Positions 18,847 to 30,172 of a stretch of DNA of 64,000 nucleotides are shown one piece after another. Source of the DNA: Pseudomonadota bacterium. GTDB taxonomy: Bacteria > Desulfobacterota > Desulfobulbia > Desulfobulbales > Desulfocapsaceae. The stretch spans positions 1 to 64,000 of the forward strand of contig JAHJNL010000022.1 of NCBI GenBank assembly GCA_018820855.1, read 5' to 3'. Numbering within the stretch: the first letter of the stretch is position 1; each line of letters starts with the position of its first letter. Below the pieces are notes generated by a model. That model made no database searches. It saw only the letters and a program-made list of their open reading frames with translations, and was not told where the DNA came from. The position numbers and the translations under genes are program-made.

Positions 18847-20268
18847 TTACCAATCTATCTGATCACAGAGATATTCTCTATCCTTTTTCAAATCCTGGCC
18901 ATTAAGATAACGTTCAATAGACTCAGCGGCAACCTTACCTTGATAAACGGCCTTGGCTGCAGTCTGAGGACCAAGCACGTTATCGCCTCCTGCAAAGATA
19001 TCTTCAATAGAGGTCTGCAGAGTATGAGGATCGGTATGGTAGGTTCCCCAAGAAGTGACATTGAGTTCCTGCCCTTTGCTGGCGAGCAGCTCTACGTTTT
19101 GACTGATGGCAGGAACAATGGAATCCGCCTCAATCATGAAGTTTGATCCCTCCTGAATAACAGGACGACGACGGCCGGAGCTGTCCGGTTCTCCAAGTTG
19201 CATCCTGACACATTCAACCTTAGACAATTTACCATCCTTGGCATGAATTTTAACAGCAATAGCGAGGAATTCAATACGCACCCCCTCTTCTTCGAGATGA
19301 TGAATCTCTGAAGGTGATGCAGGCATCTCATGACGGGATCGGCGATAGAGAATAAACACATCGGTAGACCCTAAACGCAGGGCTGTCCTGGCCACATCAA
19401 TGGCGACGTTACCACCACCGACCACCACAACCTTCTTGCCAAGGTCGAGTTTTTCACCAAGATTGATACGCCGCAGGTAATCAACACCATGTATAACACC
19501 TTCAGTCGTATCCTCGCCCTCAATTCTCAGCTTTCTGCTGGCATGCGCACCAACACCATTAAAGATGGCATTAAAGCCTTCAGCCCTCAGATCAGCAATG
19601 GTCTTATCTTTACCTATGACAACATTGGTATGGAGAACAACTCCACAGCTTTTAAGGGCATCAATTTCAGAATTAATGATGTCTCTAGGCAAACGAAACG
19701 GTGGGATCCCGACCGTGAGCATACCTCCGTAAACTGGAAGAGACTCAAAAATGGTACAGGGTATTCCTTTGTGAGAAAGGTAATAGGCGACTGTCATACC
19801 AGCAGGGCCAGAGCCGATTATAGCAACTTTCTTTTTGCCGGGAAGACGACATTCAGTGGACATGTTTTTCTTGTTGGCCACCATCCAGTCAACAATGAAT
19901 CGTTCAAGCATACCGATTGCAACAGACTGACCCTTCCCTTTGCCGCGAATACAGGAACCTTCACATTGAAATTCATGAGGACATATGCGTGAGCAGACAG
20001 CAGGCATGGAGGAGGTTTCACGGATTTTCCAATAGGCCTCCTCAATCTTTTTTTCACGAAGGAGCAAGATAAAAGCCGGAATATCATTATGGATAGGACA
20101 GCCCTGCCGACACGATGGCTTTTTGCATTGCAGGCAACGCTCTGCCTCAAGCATTGCGGTGCTCTCGCTATAACCTTTAACAATTTCATTAAAGTTTTTC
20201 ACACGCTCGGATGGAGGCAATTCCACCGGCATCTGTCTGGCAATTGCCATACGCTCCTTGGCTTTCAT
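18847..20268 (-). CDS. gltA: GltA-type NADPH-dependent glutamate synthase / FAD oxidoreductase
   Basis: Flavin and iron-sulfur oxidoreductase homologous to the small subunit of glutamate synthase and to NfnB-like subunits, about 473 residues. The N-terminal domain carries the four-Cys cluster ligands (CLQCKKPSCRQGCP and CSRICPHEFQCEGSC). Two Rossmann folds follow: FAD-binding GSGPAGM near 155 and NADPH-binding GGGNVAIDVARTALRLG near 285. The C-terminal FAD motif is DIFAGGDNVLGPQTAAKAV. ATG at 20268 is preferred to 20274 because GAGG lies at normal distance. No large glutamate synthase subunit or NfnA partner is adjacent, so its electron partner is unclear. It is a single-gene unit closed by its own terminator. 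Confidence 0.88.
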   Translation of the reverse strand: MKAKERMAIARQMPVELPPSERVKNFNEIVKGYSESTAMLEAERCLQCKKPSCRQGCPIHNDIPAFILLLREKKIEEAYWKIRETSSMPAVCSRICPHEFQCEGSCIRGKGKGQSVAIGMLERFIVDWMVANKKNMSTECRLPGKKKVAIIGSGPAGMTVAYYLSHKGIPCTIFESLPVYGGMLTVGIPPFRLPRDIINSEIDALKSCGVVLHTNVVIGKDKTIADLRAEGFNAIFNGVGAHASRKLRIEGEDTTEGVIHGVDYLRRINLGEKLDLGKKVVVVGGGNVAIDVARTALRLGSTDVFILYRRSRHEMPASPSEIHHLEEEGVRIEFLAIAVKIHAKDGKLSKVECVRMQLGEPDSSGRRRPVIQEGSNFMIEADSIVPAISQNVELLASKGQELNVTSWGTYHTDPHTLQTSIEDIFAGGDNVLGPQTAAKAVYQGKVAAESIERYLNGQDLKKDREYLCDQIDW

Positions 20269-20325
20269 AGACATACCTCAAAAGGATAGATTAACTGTAT
20301 CAAATTTACTTATACTAAAAATGCA

Positions 20326-20361
20326 AAAAAAAGGCCGTCCTATCCAGGACGACCTTTTTTT
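20326..20361 (-). terminator. Intrinsic terminator of the F1 ATP synthase operon
   Basis: A 16-bp stem with one G-U pair (on the minus strand) and an ATCC loop; its arms end in A7/T7, giving a T run downstream on the minus strand. It lies just after atpC. Confidence 0.9.
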
Positions 20362-20382
20362 AATATAGCCTAGATTAGTTAA

Positions 20383-20796
20383 TCAGGCAATCTTTGATGC
20401 TTTAATTCGTGCAAGTGCACGCTGCAGGGCAGCTTCCGCCCTGGTTTGATTGATTTTATCATCATGCGCGCTCGCTTGATTCAAGCGTTTTTCTGCACGT
20501 TCTTTGGCTTTCATTGCTCTGTCTACGTCGATCTCTCTGCCAAACTGGGCACTTTCAACAAGAAAGGTGATCTTATTATTGGAAACTTCACTGAAGCCAC
20601 CGCTGATCATCAGGCTCTCCCGTTTTTTTCCCTGTTCATAAGTCAGAAGACCAATCTTTATGGTAGAGAGGAACGGAGCATGATTGGCCAATACACCAAA
20701 GTCACCACCATAACCGGGGGCGTTAACGATATCGACATCCTCGTTAACTACTGCCCCGTTAGGCGTTACTACTTCTAAACGTATTTGTTGTGCCAT
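20383..20796 (-). CDS. atpC: ATP synthase F1 epsilon subunit
   Basis: Epsilon subunit of the F1 rotor stalk, 137 residues. The N-terminal beta-sandwich (about 1-85) opens with [38 protein letters not shown], the conserved family start, and includes the SGGFSEV strand. The C-terminal helical pair (about 90-137) is Ala/Arg-rich ([11 protein letters not shown]) and would be the inhibitory arm. Last gene of the F1 operon. Start ATG 20796 with GAGG at eight bases. Confidence 0.96.
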   Translation of the reverse strand: MAQQIRLEVVTPNGAVVNEDVDIVNAPGYGGDFGVLANHAPFLSTIKIGLLTYEQGKKRESLMISGGFSEVSNNKITFLVESAQFGREIDVDRAMKAKERAEKRLNQASAHDDKINQTRAEAALQRALARIKASKIA

Positions 20797-20910
20797 CGAT
20801 TTGTCCTCGTATGCTGTTAGTTCCTTAGAAATACCATACTGACCCTTTTTTTACAGTACAGTATTTCGTATAAGAACTTATTCAGACTTTCTTCTCATTT
20901 TTCTGGGCAA

Positions 20911-22338
<1,428 letters not shown>

Positions 22339-22376
22339 TTACCTCTCCTCAAAGTCTTTATATTTTCGTATGGTTA

Positions 22377-23249
22377 TTATCCCTTCAGGGCTTCGGCTCC
22401 GCCGACAATATCCATCAGTTCACCAGTAACGGCAGCCTGCCTAGCCTTATTAAAAACAAGGGTAAGATCTTGAACAATATCTTTACACGCCTTCGTTGCA
22501 TTATCCATGGATGTCATACGGGCAGCATGTTCAGAAGCACCTACCTCGAGCATGGCATGATAAATGATCACATTCAGGTACAAAGGCAGCATTACCTCCA
22601 TGATCTCTTCAGTTGAAGGCTCATAAATGTAATCGCCACTGATTTTGACCTCTGCTTCCCCTTCCCGCTCAACATGTGTAATAGGCAACATATCCTGAGA
22701 TGCAGGAATCTGTCGTGCTACAGACTGGAAGTGCCCGTAAATCACCTCAACCTTATCGGCACCACCGCTTAGGAAATTCTGCGAGATATCCTGTGCAATT
22801 TCTCTGGCATTGAACATCTGAAAGCCAGCCATGATATCGGTGTACTTGGTGCGGACTTTTCCAGTTTTCTTGAAGGAGCCAAAACCTTTTTTTCCAACAC
22901 AAACCAAGGTTACGGTTTTACCTTCAGCTTCATATTCCACAATCTTTTTTGCAGCAAGTTTAGCAATGTTGGCATTGAAGGATCCGCACAACCCTCTGTC
23001 AGAGGTAACTAAAACCAATTCAACGGTTTTCACATCCCTCACTTCCATAAGAGGTAATGAGTCTGTATTCGCCCCACCGGAGAGGTTGGACATAGCCTCA
23101 TTAAACTTGGTGGTATAAGGCCGGAAAGCCTCCATCTTGTCCTGCGCTCCCCGGAGTCTGGCGGAGGCCACCATGTTCATGGCCTTGGTGATCTGCGCGG
23201 TCTTTTTAACACCGGCGATCTTATTTTGAACGTCTTTTAAACTCGGCAT
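22377..23249 (-). CDS. atpG: ATP synthase F1 gamma subunit
   Basis: Central rotor shaft of F1, 290 residues. Typical N-terminal helix MPSLKDVQNKIAGVKKTAQITKAMNMVASARLR and C-terminal helix NKARQAAVTGELMDIVGGAEAL form the coiled-coil shaft. The conserved SDRGLCGSFNANIAK strand-loop lies at about 84-98. Spaced 17 bp from atpA and 44 bp from atpD in the operon. Confidence 0.97.
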   Translation of the reverse strand: MPSLKDVQNKIAGVKKTAQITKAMNMVASARLRGAQDKMEAFRPYTTKFNEAMSNLSGGANTDSLPLMEVRDVKTVELVLVTSDRGLCGSFNANIAKLAAKKIVEYEAEGKTVTLVCVGKKGFGSFKKTGKVRTKYTDIMAGFQMFNAREIAQDISQNFLSGGADKVEVIYGHFQSVARQIPASQDMLPITHVEREGEAEVKISGDYIYEPSTEEIMEVMLPLYLNVIIYHAMLEVGASEHAARMTSMDNATKACKDIVQDLTLVFNKARQAAVTGELMDIVGGAEALKG

Positions 23250-23267
23250 ATCGAACGTTCTCCTCTA

Positions 23268-24791
23268 TTATTTGATACCCTTGGTTGCCTTAAAAGTGAC
23301 ACCGAAAGCTTCTAACACCTTGTTCAGTTTATCTTTGATAGCATCGGTAAAGACTTCTTGTTCCTTAAGGTCAGCAAAGATAGAGGGTTCGTTGGATTCG
23401 ATGTGGTTGTATAACTCTTGTTCATAGTCTTTCAAGGCAGTAACCGGAAGACTGTCGAGATAACCGTTAGCACCAGCATAGAGGATAGTAACCTGTTTCT
23501 CCATTGACAGCGGCGAATACTGTGGCTGTTTAAGGATCTCAACCAGACGCTCACCACGTGTCAACTGAGCCTGGGTTGCGGCATCAAGGTCGGAACCGAA
23601 CGCAGCAAAGGCAGCCAATTCACGAAACTGGGCAAGATCAAGACGCAATGTTCCTGCCACCTGTTTCATGGCTTTCACCTGAGCGGCACCACCGACTCGG
23701 GATACGGAAAGGCCGACATTAATCGCCGGACGAACACCGGAGAAGAAGAGATTTGGCTCAAGGTAGACCTGACCATCGGTAATTGAAATAACGTTGGTGG
23801 GAATAAAGGCGGAAACGTCACCGGCCTGGGTCTCGATAATAGGTAGAGCAGTGAGAGATCCGGCCCCGAGTTCATCATTAACCTTGGAAGAACGCTCAAG
23901 GAGACGAGAATGGTTGAAGAAAATATCACCAGGATAGGCCTCACGTCCGGGAGGACGTCTCAGAAGCAGAGAAAGCTCACGATAGGCTACAGCCTGTTTG
24001 GAAAGGTCATCATAGATGATCAGGGCATGCTTTCCATTATCACGGTAGTACTCACCCATGGAGGTTCCGGCAAAAGGAGCGATATACTGCATGGGTGCAG
24101 GATCTGAAGCACAGGCTGCAACCACTGTTGTATAGTCCATGGCACCATGTTTTCTCAGCGCCTCAACAACAAGAGCAACAGTTGATTTCTTCTGACCAAC
24201 AGCGACATAGATACAATGCACATCGGTTTCTCTCTGAGCAATAATGGCATCGACACAAAGAGCAGTCTTACCAATCTGGCGGTCACCAATAATCAACTCG
24301 CGCTGTCCACGACCAACCGGGGTCATGGCATCAACTGCTTTGGCACCGGTGTAGCAGGGCTCATGCACTCCTTTACGGGCAATAACACCTGGGGCCAGAA
24401 CTTCAATTTTGGCGCTCAGTTTTGCATTGATCGGACCCTGACCATCGATGGGAAAGCCAATACCGTCAACAACGCGACCTAACATTTCTGGTCCGACGGG
24501 GACTTCGGCGATTTTTCCGGTACGTTTGACCAGGTCACCCTCTTTAATATTACTGACAGAACCAAGTATGGCACAACCAACGTTGTCCTCTTCAAGGTTC
24601 AGTGCAAGCCCCATGATGCCGCCGGGGAACTCAAGGAGCTCCATGGCCATACAGTTCTGTACGCCATATACACGTGCAATACCATCACCAACAGAGATAA
24701 CGGTACCTGTCTCATTGAGGTCAATACTTGTTTCGTATTCGCCAATCTGATCTTTTATAATCTGACTGATTTCTTCGGCTTTGATTTGCAT
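23268..24791 (-). CDS. atpA: ATP synthase F1 alpha subunit
   Basis: Non-catalytic nucleotide-binding alpha subunit, 507 residues. Walker [11 protein letters not shown] (about 169-178), [13 protein letters not shown], and the [22 protein letters not shown] segment with SRLLERSSK are all canonical. The start [16 protein letters not shown] is the usual alpha N-terminal helix that binds delta. It lies 2 bp downstream of atpH. Confidence 0.98.
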   Translation of the reverse strand: MQIKAEEISQIIKDQIGEYETSIDLNETGTVISVGDGIARVYGVQNCMAMELLEFPGGIMGLALNLEEDNVGCAILGSVSNIKEGDLVKRTGKIAEVPVGPEMLGRVVDGIGFPIDGQGPINAKLSAKIEVLAPGVIARKGVHEPCYTGAKAVDAMTPVGRGQRELIIGDRQIGKTALCVDAIIAQRETDVHCIYVAVGQKKSTVALVVEALRKHGAMDYTTVVAACASDPAPMQYIAPFAGTSMGEYYRDNGKHALIIYDDLSKQAVAYRELSLLLRRPPGREAYPGDIFFNHSRLLERSSKVNDELGAGSLTALPIIETQAGDVSAFIPTNVISITDGQVYLEPNLFFSGVRPAINVGLSVSRVGGAAQVKAMKQVAGTLRLDLAQFRELAAFAAFGSDLDAATQAQLTRGERLVEILKQPQYSPLSMEKQVTILYAGANGYLDSLPVTALKDYEQELYNHIESNEPSIFADLKEQEVFTDAIKDKLNKVLEAFGVTFKATKGIK

Positions 24792-24793
24792 TG

Positions 24794-25339
24794 CTACGCT
24801 CTCCCCTTAATGGAATCTTTTAAACTTGCAAGTTGTGTTTTGATGCTGCCGTCCAGCTCGAGATCGCCAACCTTGGCAATAATCCCGCCGATAATCGATG
24901 GGTCTACACTGGTGGTCAGTTCCACTTTCTTGCCAGTAAGCTTTTCTAGTGTTGCCTGCACTTTGGCCTGCAATTCCTCATTCAACTCTACTGCCGAGAC
25001 CACGCTGCCGTGGCTGATATTTTTCTCATTATCAACCATGGCTTGGAACTCTTCCGCGATTTCGGGAAGGATTCCGGCACGTTTTTTCTCTACCAGCAGG
25101 TTGAGAAAGTTGGCCATAATTTTTTCAACGCCCATGGAGGCAACAATACCTTCCATTACCTTTTTTCTTACATCCAGAGGATAAAGCGGATTTGTCAGGG
25201 CGTCTGCCAGTTCGGCACCTGAGCCATAAAGCTCAGCCAGACCCTGAAGGGCATCATTGTATTGTTCAAATTTCGCCTCTTCCTTTCCAACAGCGAAGAG
25301 TGCCTTGGCATATCGTCGTGCTAAGATTATCTGTTTCAC
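24794..25339 (-). CDS. atpH: ATP synthase F1 delta subunit
   Basis: Peripheral stalk delta (OSCP-like) subunit, 181 residues. The N-terminal helical bundle opens [14 protein letters not shown], the family signature, and the C-terminal part has [32 protein letters not shown]. It starts with GTG overlapping the atpF stop, so the two are translationally coupled. It attaches the b/b' stalk to the top of F1. Confidence 0.96.
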   Translation of the reverse strand: MKQIILARRYAKALFAVGKEEAKFEQYNDALQGLAELYGSGAELADALTNPLYPLDVRKKVMEGIVASMGVEKIMANFLNLLVEKKRAGILPEIAEEFQAMVDNEKNISHGSVVSAVELNEELQAKVQATLEKLTGKKVELTTSVDPSIIGGIIAKVGDLELDGSIKTQLASLKDSIKGRA

Positions 25340-26094
25340 TGTACGGCCCCTACCTTATCTAAGTAATCTTCAGCAATCTTGACCTGATCCGCAGGGGTCA
25401 GATTCTTCACGATTAACTCCTCAGCCATAACTGCGGCCTTCTCAGCGACCTCATTTTGCAAGGTGCGCTTGGCAGCAGTGATTTCATTAGCAATAACCAT
25501 TTCAGCCTGGCGCTTGATATCCTGGGCTGACTGCTCTGCCTTTTCAATAATTTTAGCCTTTTCAATTTCGGCCAGGGCAATTGCCTTCTCAACTATGGTA
25601 CCTACATCTTTTTCTACAGATTCAAGTTTTGCCGAGAATTCCCTATAGGCCTTTTCGGCCTCACTCTTCTTGGCCTCAAGATCCTCGATTTCTTCTCTGA
25701 TCTGCTTACGACGTGCACCCAGTCCATCGGCAATTGGCTTGGCACCGAATTTAACCAAGATAATAAGCAGGACGATAAAGTTCATCACCCTGAAGCCAAG
25801 GTCTTTCAGCTTGGCTGGCGACAGGCTGTTCTTTTTAACTGCATGTGGATCGCCATGTCCCGCTGCAGCTTCACCGTGAATTGCAGCCGCTTCAGCGGCA
25901 TGCTCGGTGACCACTGCATGACCCGCATCCTTATAGTCCTGCATCGGAGCAGAACTATGCGGATCCGCAGTAGGCATACCCTCGCCCGTCGCTGCGTGGT
26001 CAGAGGCCGCCCAGACACTTCCCACTGCCAGGGCAAACCACAGAACCAGCGCCAACAGAGCACTTTTTCCGGCTGTTCGCTTCATTCCCCTCAT
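25336..26094 (-). CDS. atpF: ATP synthase F0 b subunit with long exported N-terminus
   Basis: Peripheral stalk b subunit, 252 residues, roughly 90 more than the usual ~160. Residues 1-29 look like a signal peptide or extra helix (MRGMKRTAGKSALLALVLW, then VGSVWAAS). Residues 30-87 form a hydrophilic stretch with seven His and many Ala/Glu. The true b membrane helix is at about 100-117 (FRVMNFIVLLIILVKFG), followed by the usual long charged coiled coil and a C-terminal delta-binding end. Signal-peptide-bearing b subunits are known in delta-type proteobacteria; the length and His content of the extra segment here are notable. Overlaps atpH; 2 bp from atpF'. Confidence 0.93.
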   Translation of the reverse strand: MRGMKRTAGKSALLALVLWFALAVGSVWAASDHAATGEGMPTADPHSSAPMQDYKDAGHAVVTEHAAEAAAIHGEAAAGHGDPHAVKKNSLSPAKLKDLGFRVMNFIVLLIILVKFGAKPIADGLGARRKQIREEIEDLEAKKSEAEKAYREFSAKLESVEKDVGTIVEKAIALAEIEKAKIIEKAEQSAQDIKRQAEMVIANEITAAKRTLQNEVAEKAAVMAEELIVKNLTPADQVKIAEDYLDKVGAVQ

Positions 26095-26096
26095 TG

Positions 26097-26522
26097 TTAC
26101 AGACTCCTTCCCAAAATTTTTCCTGCCATGGCAAGTGCGAATCCTTCCAGTCCTGCCTCAAGATCTTTTCGGGCGGTCTGCATCTGAGTCTTCACATCTG
26201 CCAGTTGTTTATCTTTTTCGGCATCTGCCTCAGCCTTGATAACGGCAAGTTTTTCTTCACCTGCCGCCTTGGCTCCGGCACGAGCAGTATCCAGCGCTGC
26301 TTTGGCCTGGAGTGATGCCTTAACCATTTTTTTGTCTACTTCTTCCTGGCGGCGACGAGCATTATCCTCGTACTTGACCACATCATCTCTCATGCCCTGT
26401 AGTTTGCCCGCCCTTTCCTTCAATATTTTCAGAACCGGTTTATAGATGATTCCATTTAATAGAAACATCAGAACGAATGCGTTCACGATCTGAAACAACA
26501 GGGTAATATCCATTGTAACCAT
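26097..26522 (-). CDS. atpF': ATP synthase F0 b' subunit
   Basis: Second b-type stalk subunit, 141 residues. The N-terminal membrane helix (about 6-27: TLLFQIVNAFVLMFLLNGIIY) is followed by a long charged coiled coil rich in Ala, Lys and Glu. Presence of distinct b and b' genes means a heterodimeric peripheral stalk. ATG at 26522 is preferred because AGGAG lies at normal distance; another ATG is three codons later. First gene of the seven-gene operon. Confidence 0.92.
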   Translation of the reverse strand: MVTMDITLLFQIVNAFVLMFLLNGIIYKPVLKILKERAGKLQGMRDDVVKYEDNARRRQEEVDKKMVKASLQAKAALDTARAGAKAAGEEKLAVIKAEADAEKDKQLADVKTQMQTARKDLEAGLEGFALAMAGKILGRSL

Positions 26523-26558
26523 TTTTTCCGCTCCTGATTAGCTAAGATAATTCAAAAA

Positions 26559-26576
26559 ATTCATTCCAAAATGAAT
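26559..26576. promoter_or_regulatory. Inverted repeat in the atp operon leader
   Basis: ATTCATT-CCAA-AATGAAT, a perfect 7-bp inverted repeat between the atp promoter and the first start codon. On RNA it forms a small AU-rich hairpin; on DNA it could be an operator. Confidence 0.35.
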
Positions 26577-26599
26577 AGCGATTCACAACACGAAATCCG

Positions 26600-26628
26600 G
26601 TTGTACTGCATATATACAGCCATGTCAA
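26600..26628 (-). promoter_or_regulatory. Sigma-70 promoter of the F1 operon
   Basis: On the minus strand a perfect -35 TTGACA (26628-26623) and a -10 TACAAC (26605-26600) are separated by 17 bp. The transcript would have a leader of about 70 bases before atpF'. Confidence 0.65.
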
Positions 26629-26724
26629 CTTTTTTGTAAAATAGGTTTGGGGTTGAATTCAGAAAAAGTAAGAAAATCTTTTCTTCTAACTCGAATCATT
26701 CTATCCCTTTTTTGTCGGAACCCA

Positions 26725-29373
26725 TTATTTGCCCAAAAATGAACGCACATGTCCTGAAACAGAAGCTATCGCTTCAGCCAGCTTATCAGGCATTGTCCCT
26801 CCTGCCTGGGCCATATCGGGACGCCCCCCACCTTTTCCGCCAACTACCGCAGCCACCTCGTTAATCAGTGCTCCAGCCTTGATTCTCCCGGTAAGATCTT
26901 TGGAGACAATGGCCAACAGGGCGGCCTTGCCGCTAATGGCACCTCCTAAAACGGCCACACCGCTGCCCATATCGTCACGGAGTTTATCACCGACCTCGCG
27001 CAGAGTCTTCGGACTGTCCAGATGAATGACTGCAGCAACCACCTTCACACCTGCAACTTCCACCGCATTAGAGAGCAGATCTCCGAGTTCTGACGAGGCA
27101 ATCTTAGTGGAAAGCTCAGCCACCTGCCTCTCCAAACGTTTATTGGCTTGCATAAGGGCCTTGAGTTTTTCATCTATACTGTCAGCCTGGACCCCCAGTG
27201 TTTCGCAGACAGCTCTCTCCCGCCGTACCTGTTCCTGGACTCTGGCAAGAGCCGCACGACCGGTAACAGCTTCAATTCTTCTTATCCCAGCTGCAATGCC
27301 TGTCTCAGTTACGATCTGGAAAAAGCCGATATCCCCGGTAGCTCTGACATGCGTTCCACCGCAGAGTTCCTTACTGAAATCTCCGACAGTGACCACCCGC
27401 ACACTCTCTCCATACTTCTCGCCAAAGAGTGCCGTTGCTCCCTCTTCTATTGCCTGTTCCCGACCAAGAACAGTGGTCTTGGCCACGACATTCTCTCTGA
27501 TTTTCCTATTAACCCGTTTTTCAACAGCCTGGATCTCTTTGAGAGTAAGGGGAGAAAAGTGGGTAAAATCAAAACGGAGACGCTTCGATGTCACCAGCGA
27601 ACCTGCCTGCTTGATATGCTCACCAAGGAGTTCTCTCAGAGCAGCCTGCAGGAGATGGGTAGCCGTGTGGTTGGCAGCCGTATCGCCACGCTCGCTCTCT
27701 GTGACCTGGAGCTGGACCTGAGAACCTTTCTGCAATACCCCTTCCGCTATCTGCAGGCCATGAAGGATTATTCCTTCTCCCTCACTATGCGTTCCTTTGA
27801 TGTGTGCCTTACCGCCTGCCCAGGTAACCTCCCCCTTATCGCCAGCCTGTCCACCAGACTCGGCATAAAAGGGCGTACGATCGGCAAAAAGGGTTCCCGT
27901 GGCACCTGCCGCAAGACTCTCCACAATATTCCCGTCCGCATCCAGAAGTCCCAGGATCGAGGCCTCGCAGGCAAGCTGCTCATAACCGACAAATTCACTT
28001 CGATTACCGCTGTTAATCAGTTCCTTAATGCCCTCTCCAAGGAGACGCATCCCCTCTCCCTTTCTTGAGGATCGGGACTGCGCCCGTTGTTTCTCCATTG
28101 CCCTGTTGAAGCCGGCAGCATCAAATTCAACCCCCCTTTCCAGAGAAATATCACGGACTATATCCACAGGAAAACCAAACGTGTCATAGAGCTTGAAGAT
28201 AAAGTCACCCTTTATTTCTTTTTCCCCGACCTTGGCCAGGCGGGCGACCTCTTCATCCAAAAGGACCAGACCATGCTCCAGGGTTTCACCAAAGCGATGC
28301 TCCTCGCTGTTGACCACCTTGGTGAGCAACTTGCTGCAATCCCGGAGATGTGGATAGGCCTCATCCATGGAAGTCGCCACGACAGCAGTCACTGCATCCA
28401 TAAAGGGCTTAACAAGACCCAGATTACGACCATACCTGATGGCCCTCCGCATCACCCGACGCAGGACATAGCCCCTGCCCTCGTTTGACGGCAAAACCCC
28501 GTCAGCCACTAGAAAAGTGGTAGCTCGGGCATGATCGGCAATAACCCGCATGGCAGTAGAATCGGCATCATCTGCCCGATATTTGCGGCCGGAGAGTTCC
28601 TCAAGTTTTTGAATGATCGGTTGAAAAAGATCAGTATCGTAGTTATTGAATTTACCCTGCAGAACAGCAGCCACCCGCTCCAGCCCCATGCCTGTATCGA
28701 TACTTGGACTCGGCAGGGAAGTCATGGTTCCATCTTCGGATCGGTTAAACTGCATAAAAACCAGATTCCAGAGTTCAAGGAAACGGTCACAGTCACAACC
28801 GACTGCACAGTCGGGACGACCACATCCAGCCTTTACACCCTGATCGATATGAATCTCAGAACACGGCCCACAGGGTCCAGTGTCACCCATGGCCCAGAAA
28901 TTGTCTTTTTCGCCCAACCGTACGATGCGCCCCTTGGGCAGATCCTCTATCTTTTCCCAGAGTGCGTAAGCTTCGTCATCATCTTCAAAGACCGAGACCC
29001 AGAGCTGCTCTGCCGGTATCCCCAATTCTTTGACTAGAAAATCCCAGGCAAAACGAATAGCATCTTTTTTGAAATAGTCTCCAAAGGAAAAATTACCAAG
29101 CATCTCGAAAAAGGTGTGATGCCTGGCAGTATAGCCCACATTTTCAAGATCGTTATGCTTTCCACCTGCCCTGACACAGCGCTGACTGGTCACAGCACGA
29201 GTATAATTCCGCTTATCCTCGCCCATGAACACCATCTTAAACTGAACCATGCCGGCATTGACAAAGAGCAGTGTAGGATCGTCATGGGGAACCAGGGAAG
29301 AGCTCTCCACCCGGGTATGATCATGTTTCTCAAAGTACTCGACAAAGCGTTTACGAATCTCGTTTCCTTTCAT
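26725..29373 (-). CDS. alaS: Alanyl-tRNA synthetase
   Basis: Class II alanine-tRNA ligase, 882 residues. The catalytic core begins MKGNEIRKRFVEYFEKHDHTRVESSSLVP and has motif 2 TSQRCVRAGGKHNDLENVG and the HHTFFEMLGNFSFGDYF segment. The editing domain carries the zinc ligands HTATHLLQAALRE (HxxxH) and ELCGGTHV (CxxxH). The C-terminal Gly-rich C-Ala domain ends GGKGGGRPDMAQAGG. Start ATG 29373. Downstream of the isochorismatase-like gene on the same strand, probably with its own promoter. Confidence 0.98.
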   Translation of the reverse strand: MKGNEIRKRFVEYFEKHDHTRVESSSLVPHDDPTLLFVNAGMVQFKMVFMGEDKRNYTRAVTSQRCVRAGGKHNDLENVGYTARHHTFFEMLGNFSFGDYFKKDAIRFAWDFLVKELGIPAEQLWVSVFEDDDEAYALWEKIEDLPKGRIVRLGEKDNFWAMGDTGPCGPCSEIHIDQGVKAGCGRPDCAVGCDCDRFLELWNLVFMQFNRSEDGTMTSLPSPSIDTGMGLERVAAVLQGKFNNYDTDLFQPIIQKLEELSGRKYRADDADSTAMRVIADHARATTFLVADGVLPSNEGRGYVLRRVMRRAIRYGRNLGLVKPFMDAVTAVVATSMDEAYPHLRDCSKLLTKVVNSEEHRFGETLEHGLVLLDEEVARLAKVGEKEIKGDFIFKLYDTFGFPVDIVRDISLERGVEFDAAGFNRAMEKQRAQSRSSRKGEGMRLLGEGIKELINSGNRSEFVGYEQLACEASILGLLDADGNIVESLAAGATGTLFADRTPFYAESGGQAGDKGEVTWAGGKAHIKGTHSEGEGIILHGLQIAEGVLQKGSQVQLQVTESERGDTAANHTATHLLQAALRELLGEHIKQAGSLVTSKRLRFDFTHFSPLTLKEIQAVEKRVNRKIRENVVAKTTVLGREQAIEEGATALFGEKYGESVRVVTVGDFSKELCGGTHVRATGDIGFFQIVTETGIAAGIRRIEAVTGRAALARVQEQVRRERAVCETLGVQADSIDEKLKALMQANKRLERQVAELSTKIASSELGDLLSNAVEVAGVKVVAAVIHLDSPKTLREVGDKLRDDMGSGVAVLGGAISGKAALLAIVSKDLTGRIKAGALINEVAAVVGGKGGGRPDMAQAGGTMPDKLAEAIASVSGHVRSFLGK

Positions 29374-29461
29374 GACAATAACTCAATAACTCAAAGTTGA
29401 TAAAAAGAGAAAACAGGTCCCGTATATGGAGGACTGCTTCCTAAATTAACAGAAAAACCAC

Positions 29462-30019
29462 CTAGAGGATATGAGGGAGTACAGCCTTAAACTCTGGAGT
29501 TCCGGCCCTTCCCAGCAATTCATAGATAATCATTTCAGCCGGTCCCACAGCCGCTCCCACAGCTTGCATTCTCGCCAGTCCCAAGGCAGAATTCTCTTGT
29601 TTACGGGATGAGACACCATCAGTCACCACCCAGGGCATAAGGCCATGTTCCAGCATGCCCATGGCAGTCTGATAGACACAGATATGGGTCTCGACACCCA
29701 CGAGGATGCCTGTATGAATTGAAGGGGGCAGAGAACTCACCAGAGCCCTGGTCTCCGGATGCGCCAGAGCATTGAATTCTATTTTATCAGGCCTGATCAC
29801 CCCATCCATCAGTTCTTCAAGCTCTGAAACATAGGGCCCCAGTCCATTTTTATACTGGGTATTAGCCAGGATCGGAATACCGATAATTCTGGCACAATGG
29901 ATCATTTTTACAATTGTTTCGGATACCTGCTTCGCCTCATGAATCTGACTCATCAGACGTTCCTGGGGATCAATAATATGAAGGTAGCAGTTTTCCGGGG
30001 TAAGAAGCTGTCGGGTCAT
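29462..30019 (-). CDS. Isochorismatase-like cysteine hydrolase
   Basis: Cytoplasmic hydrolase of the isochorismatase-like superfamily (YcaC/nicotinamidase relatives), about 185 residues. The likely catalytic Asp is in HIIDPQERL near 16 and the Cys nucleophile is in VGVETHICVYQTA near 117, with the cis-peptide VGVE just before it, as in the family. The start is set at ATG 30019 because AGGG lies eight bases upstream; an ATG at 30025 overlaps that site, and the longer open frame has no support. The substrate is unknown. It sits 88 bp ahead of alaS. Confidence 0.85.
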   Translation of the reverse strand: MTRQLLTPENCYLHIIDPQERLMSQIHEAKQVSETIVKMIHCARIIGIPILANTQYKNGLGPYVSELEELMDGVIRPDKIEFNALAHPETRALVSSLPPSIHTGILVGVETHICVYQTAMGMLEHGLMPWVVTDGVSSRKQENSALGLARMQAVGAAVGPAEMIIYELLGRAGTPEFKAVLPHIL

Positions 30020-30101
30020 GGCCATCCCTAAAAGAAAGAAGAGAGGCAAAACCAATCCTGTTCTGCCTGCACATTATAAACCGTGTTCCTTTCTTAAAAC
30101 A

Positions 30102-30139
30102 AAAAAACGCATCCGTAAAGAATTACGGATGCGTTTTTT
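30102..30139 (-). terminator. Intrinsic terminator, symporter gene
   Basis: Perfect 17-bp inverted repeat with an AGAA loop; arms end in A6/T6, so it works in both directions. It lies 33 bp beyond the symporter stop codon on the minus strand. Confidence 0.9.
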
Positions 30140-30172
30140 CCACCAACAGGCAGACGTACTAGTTACTCAGAA

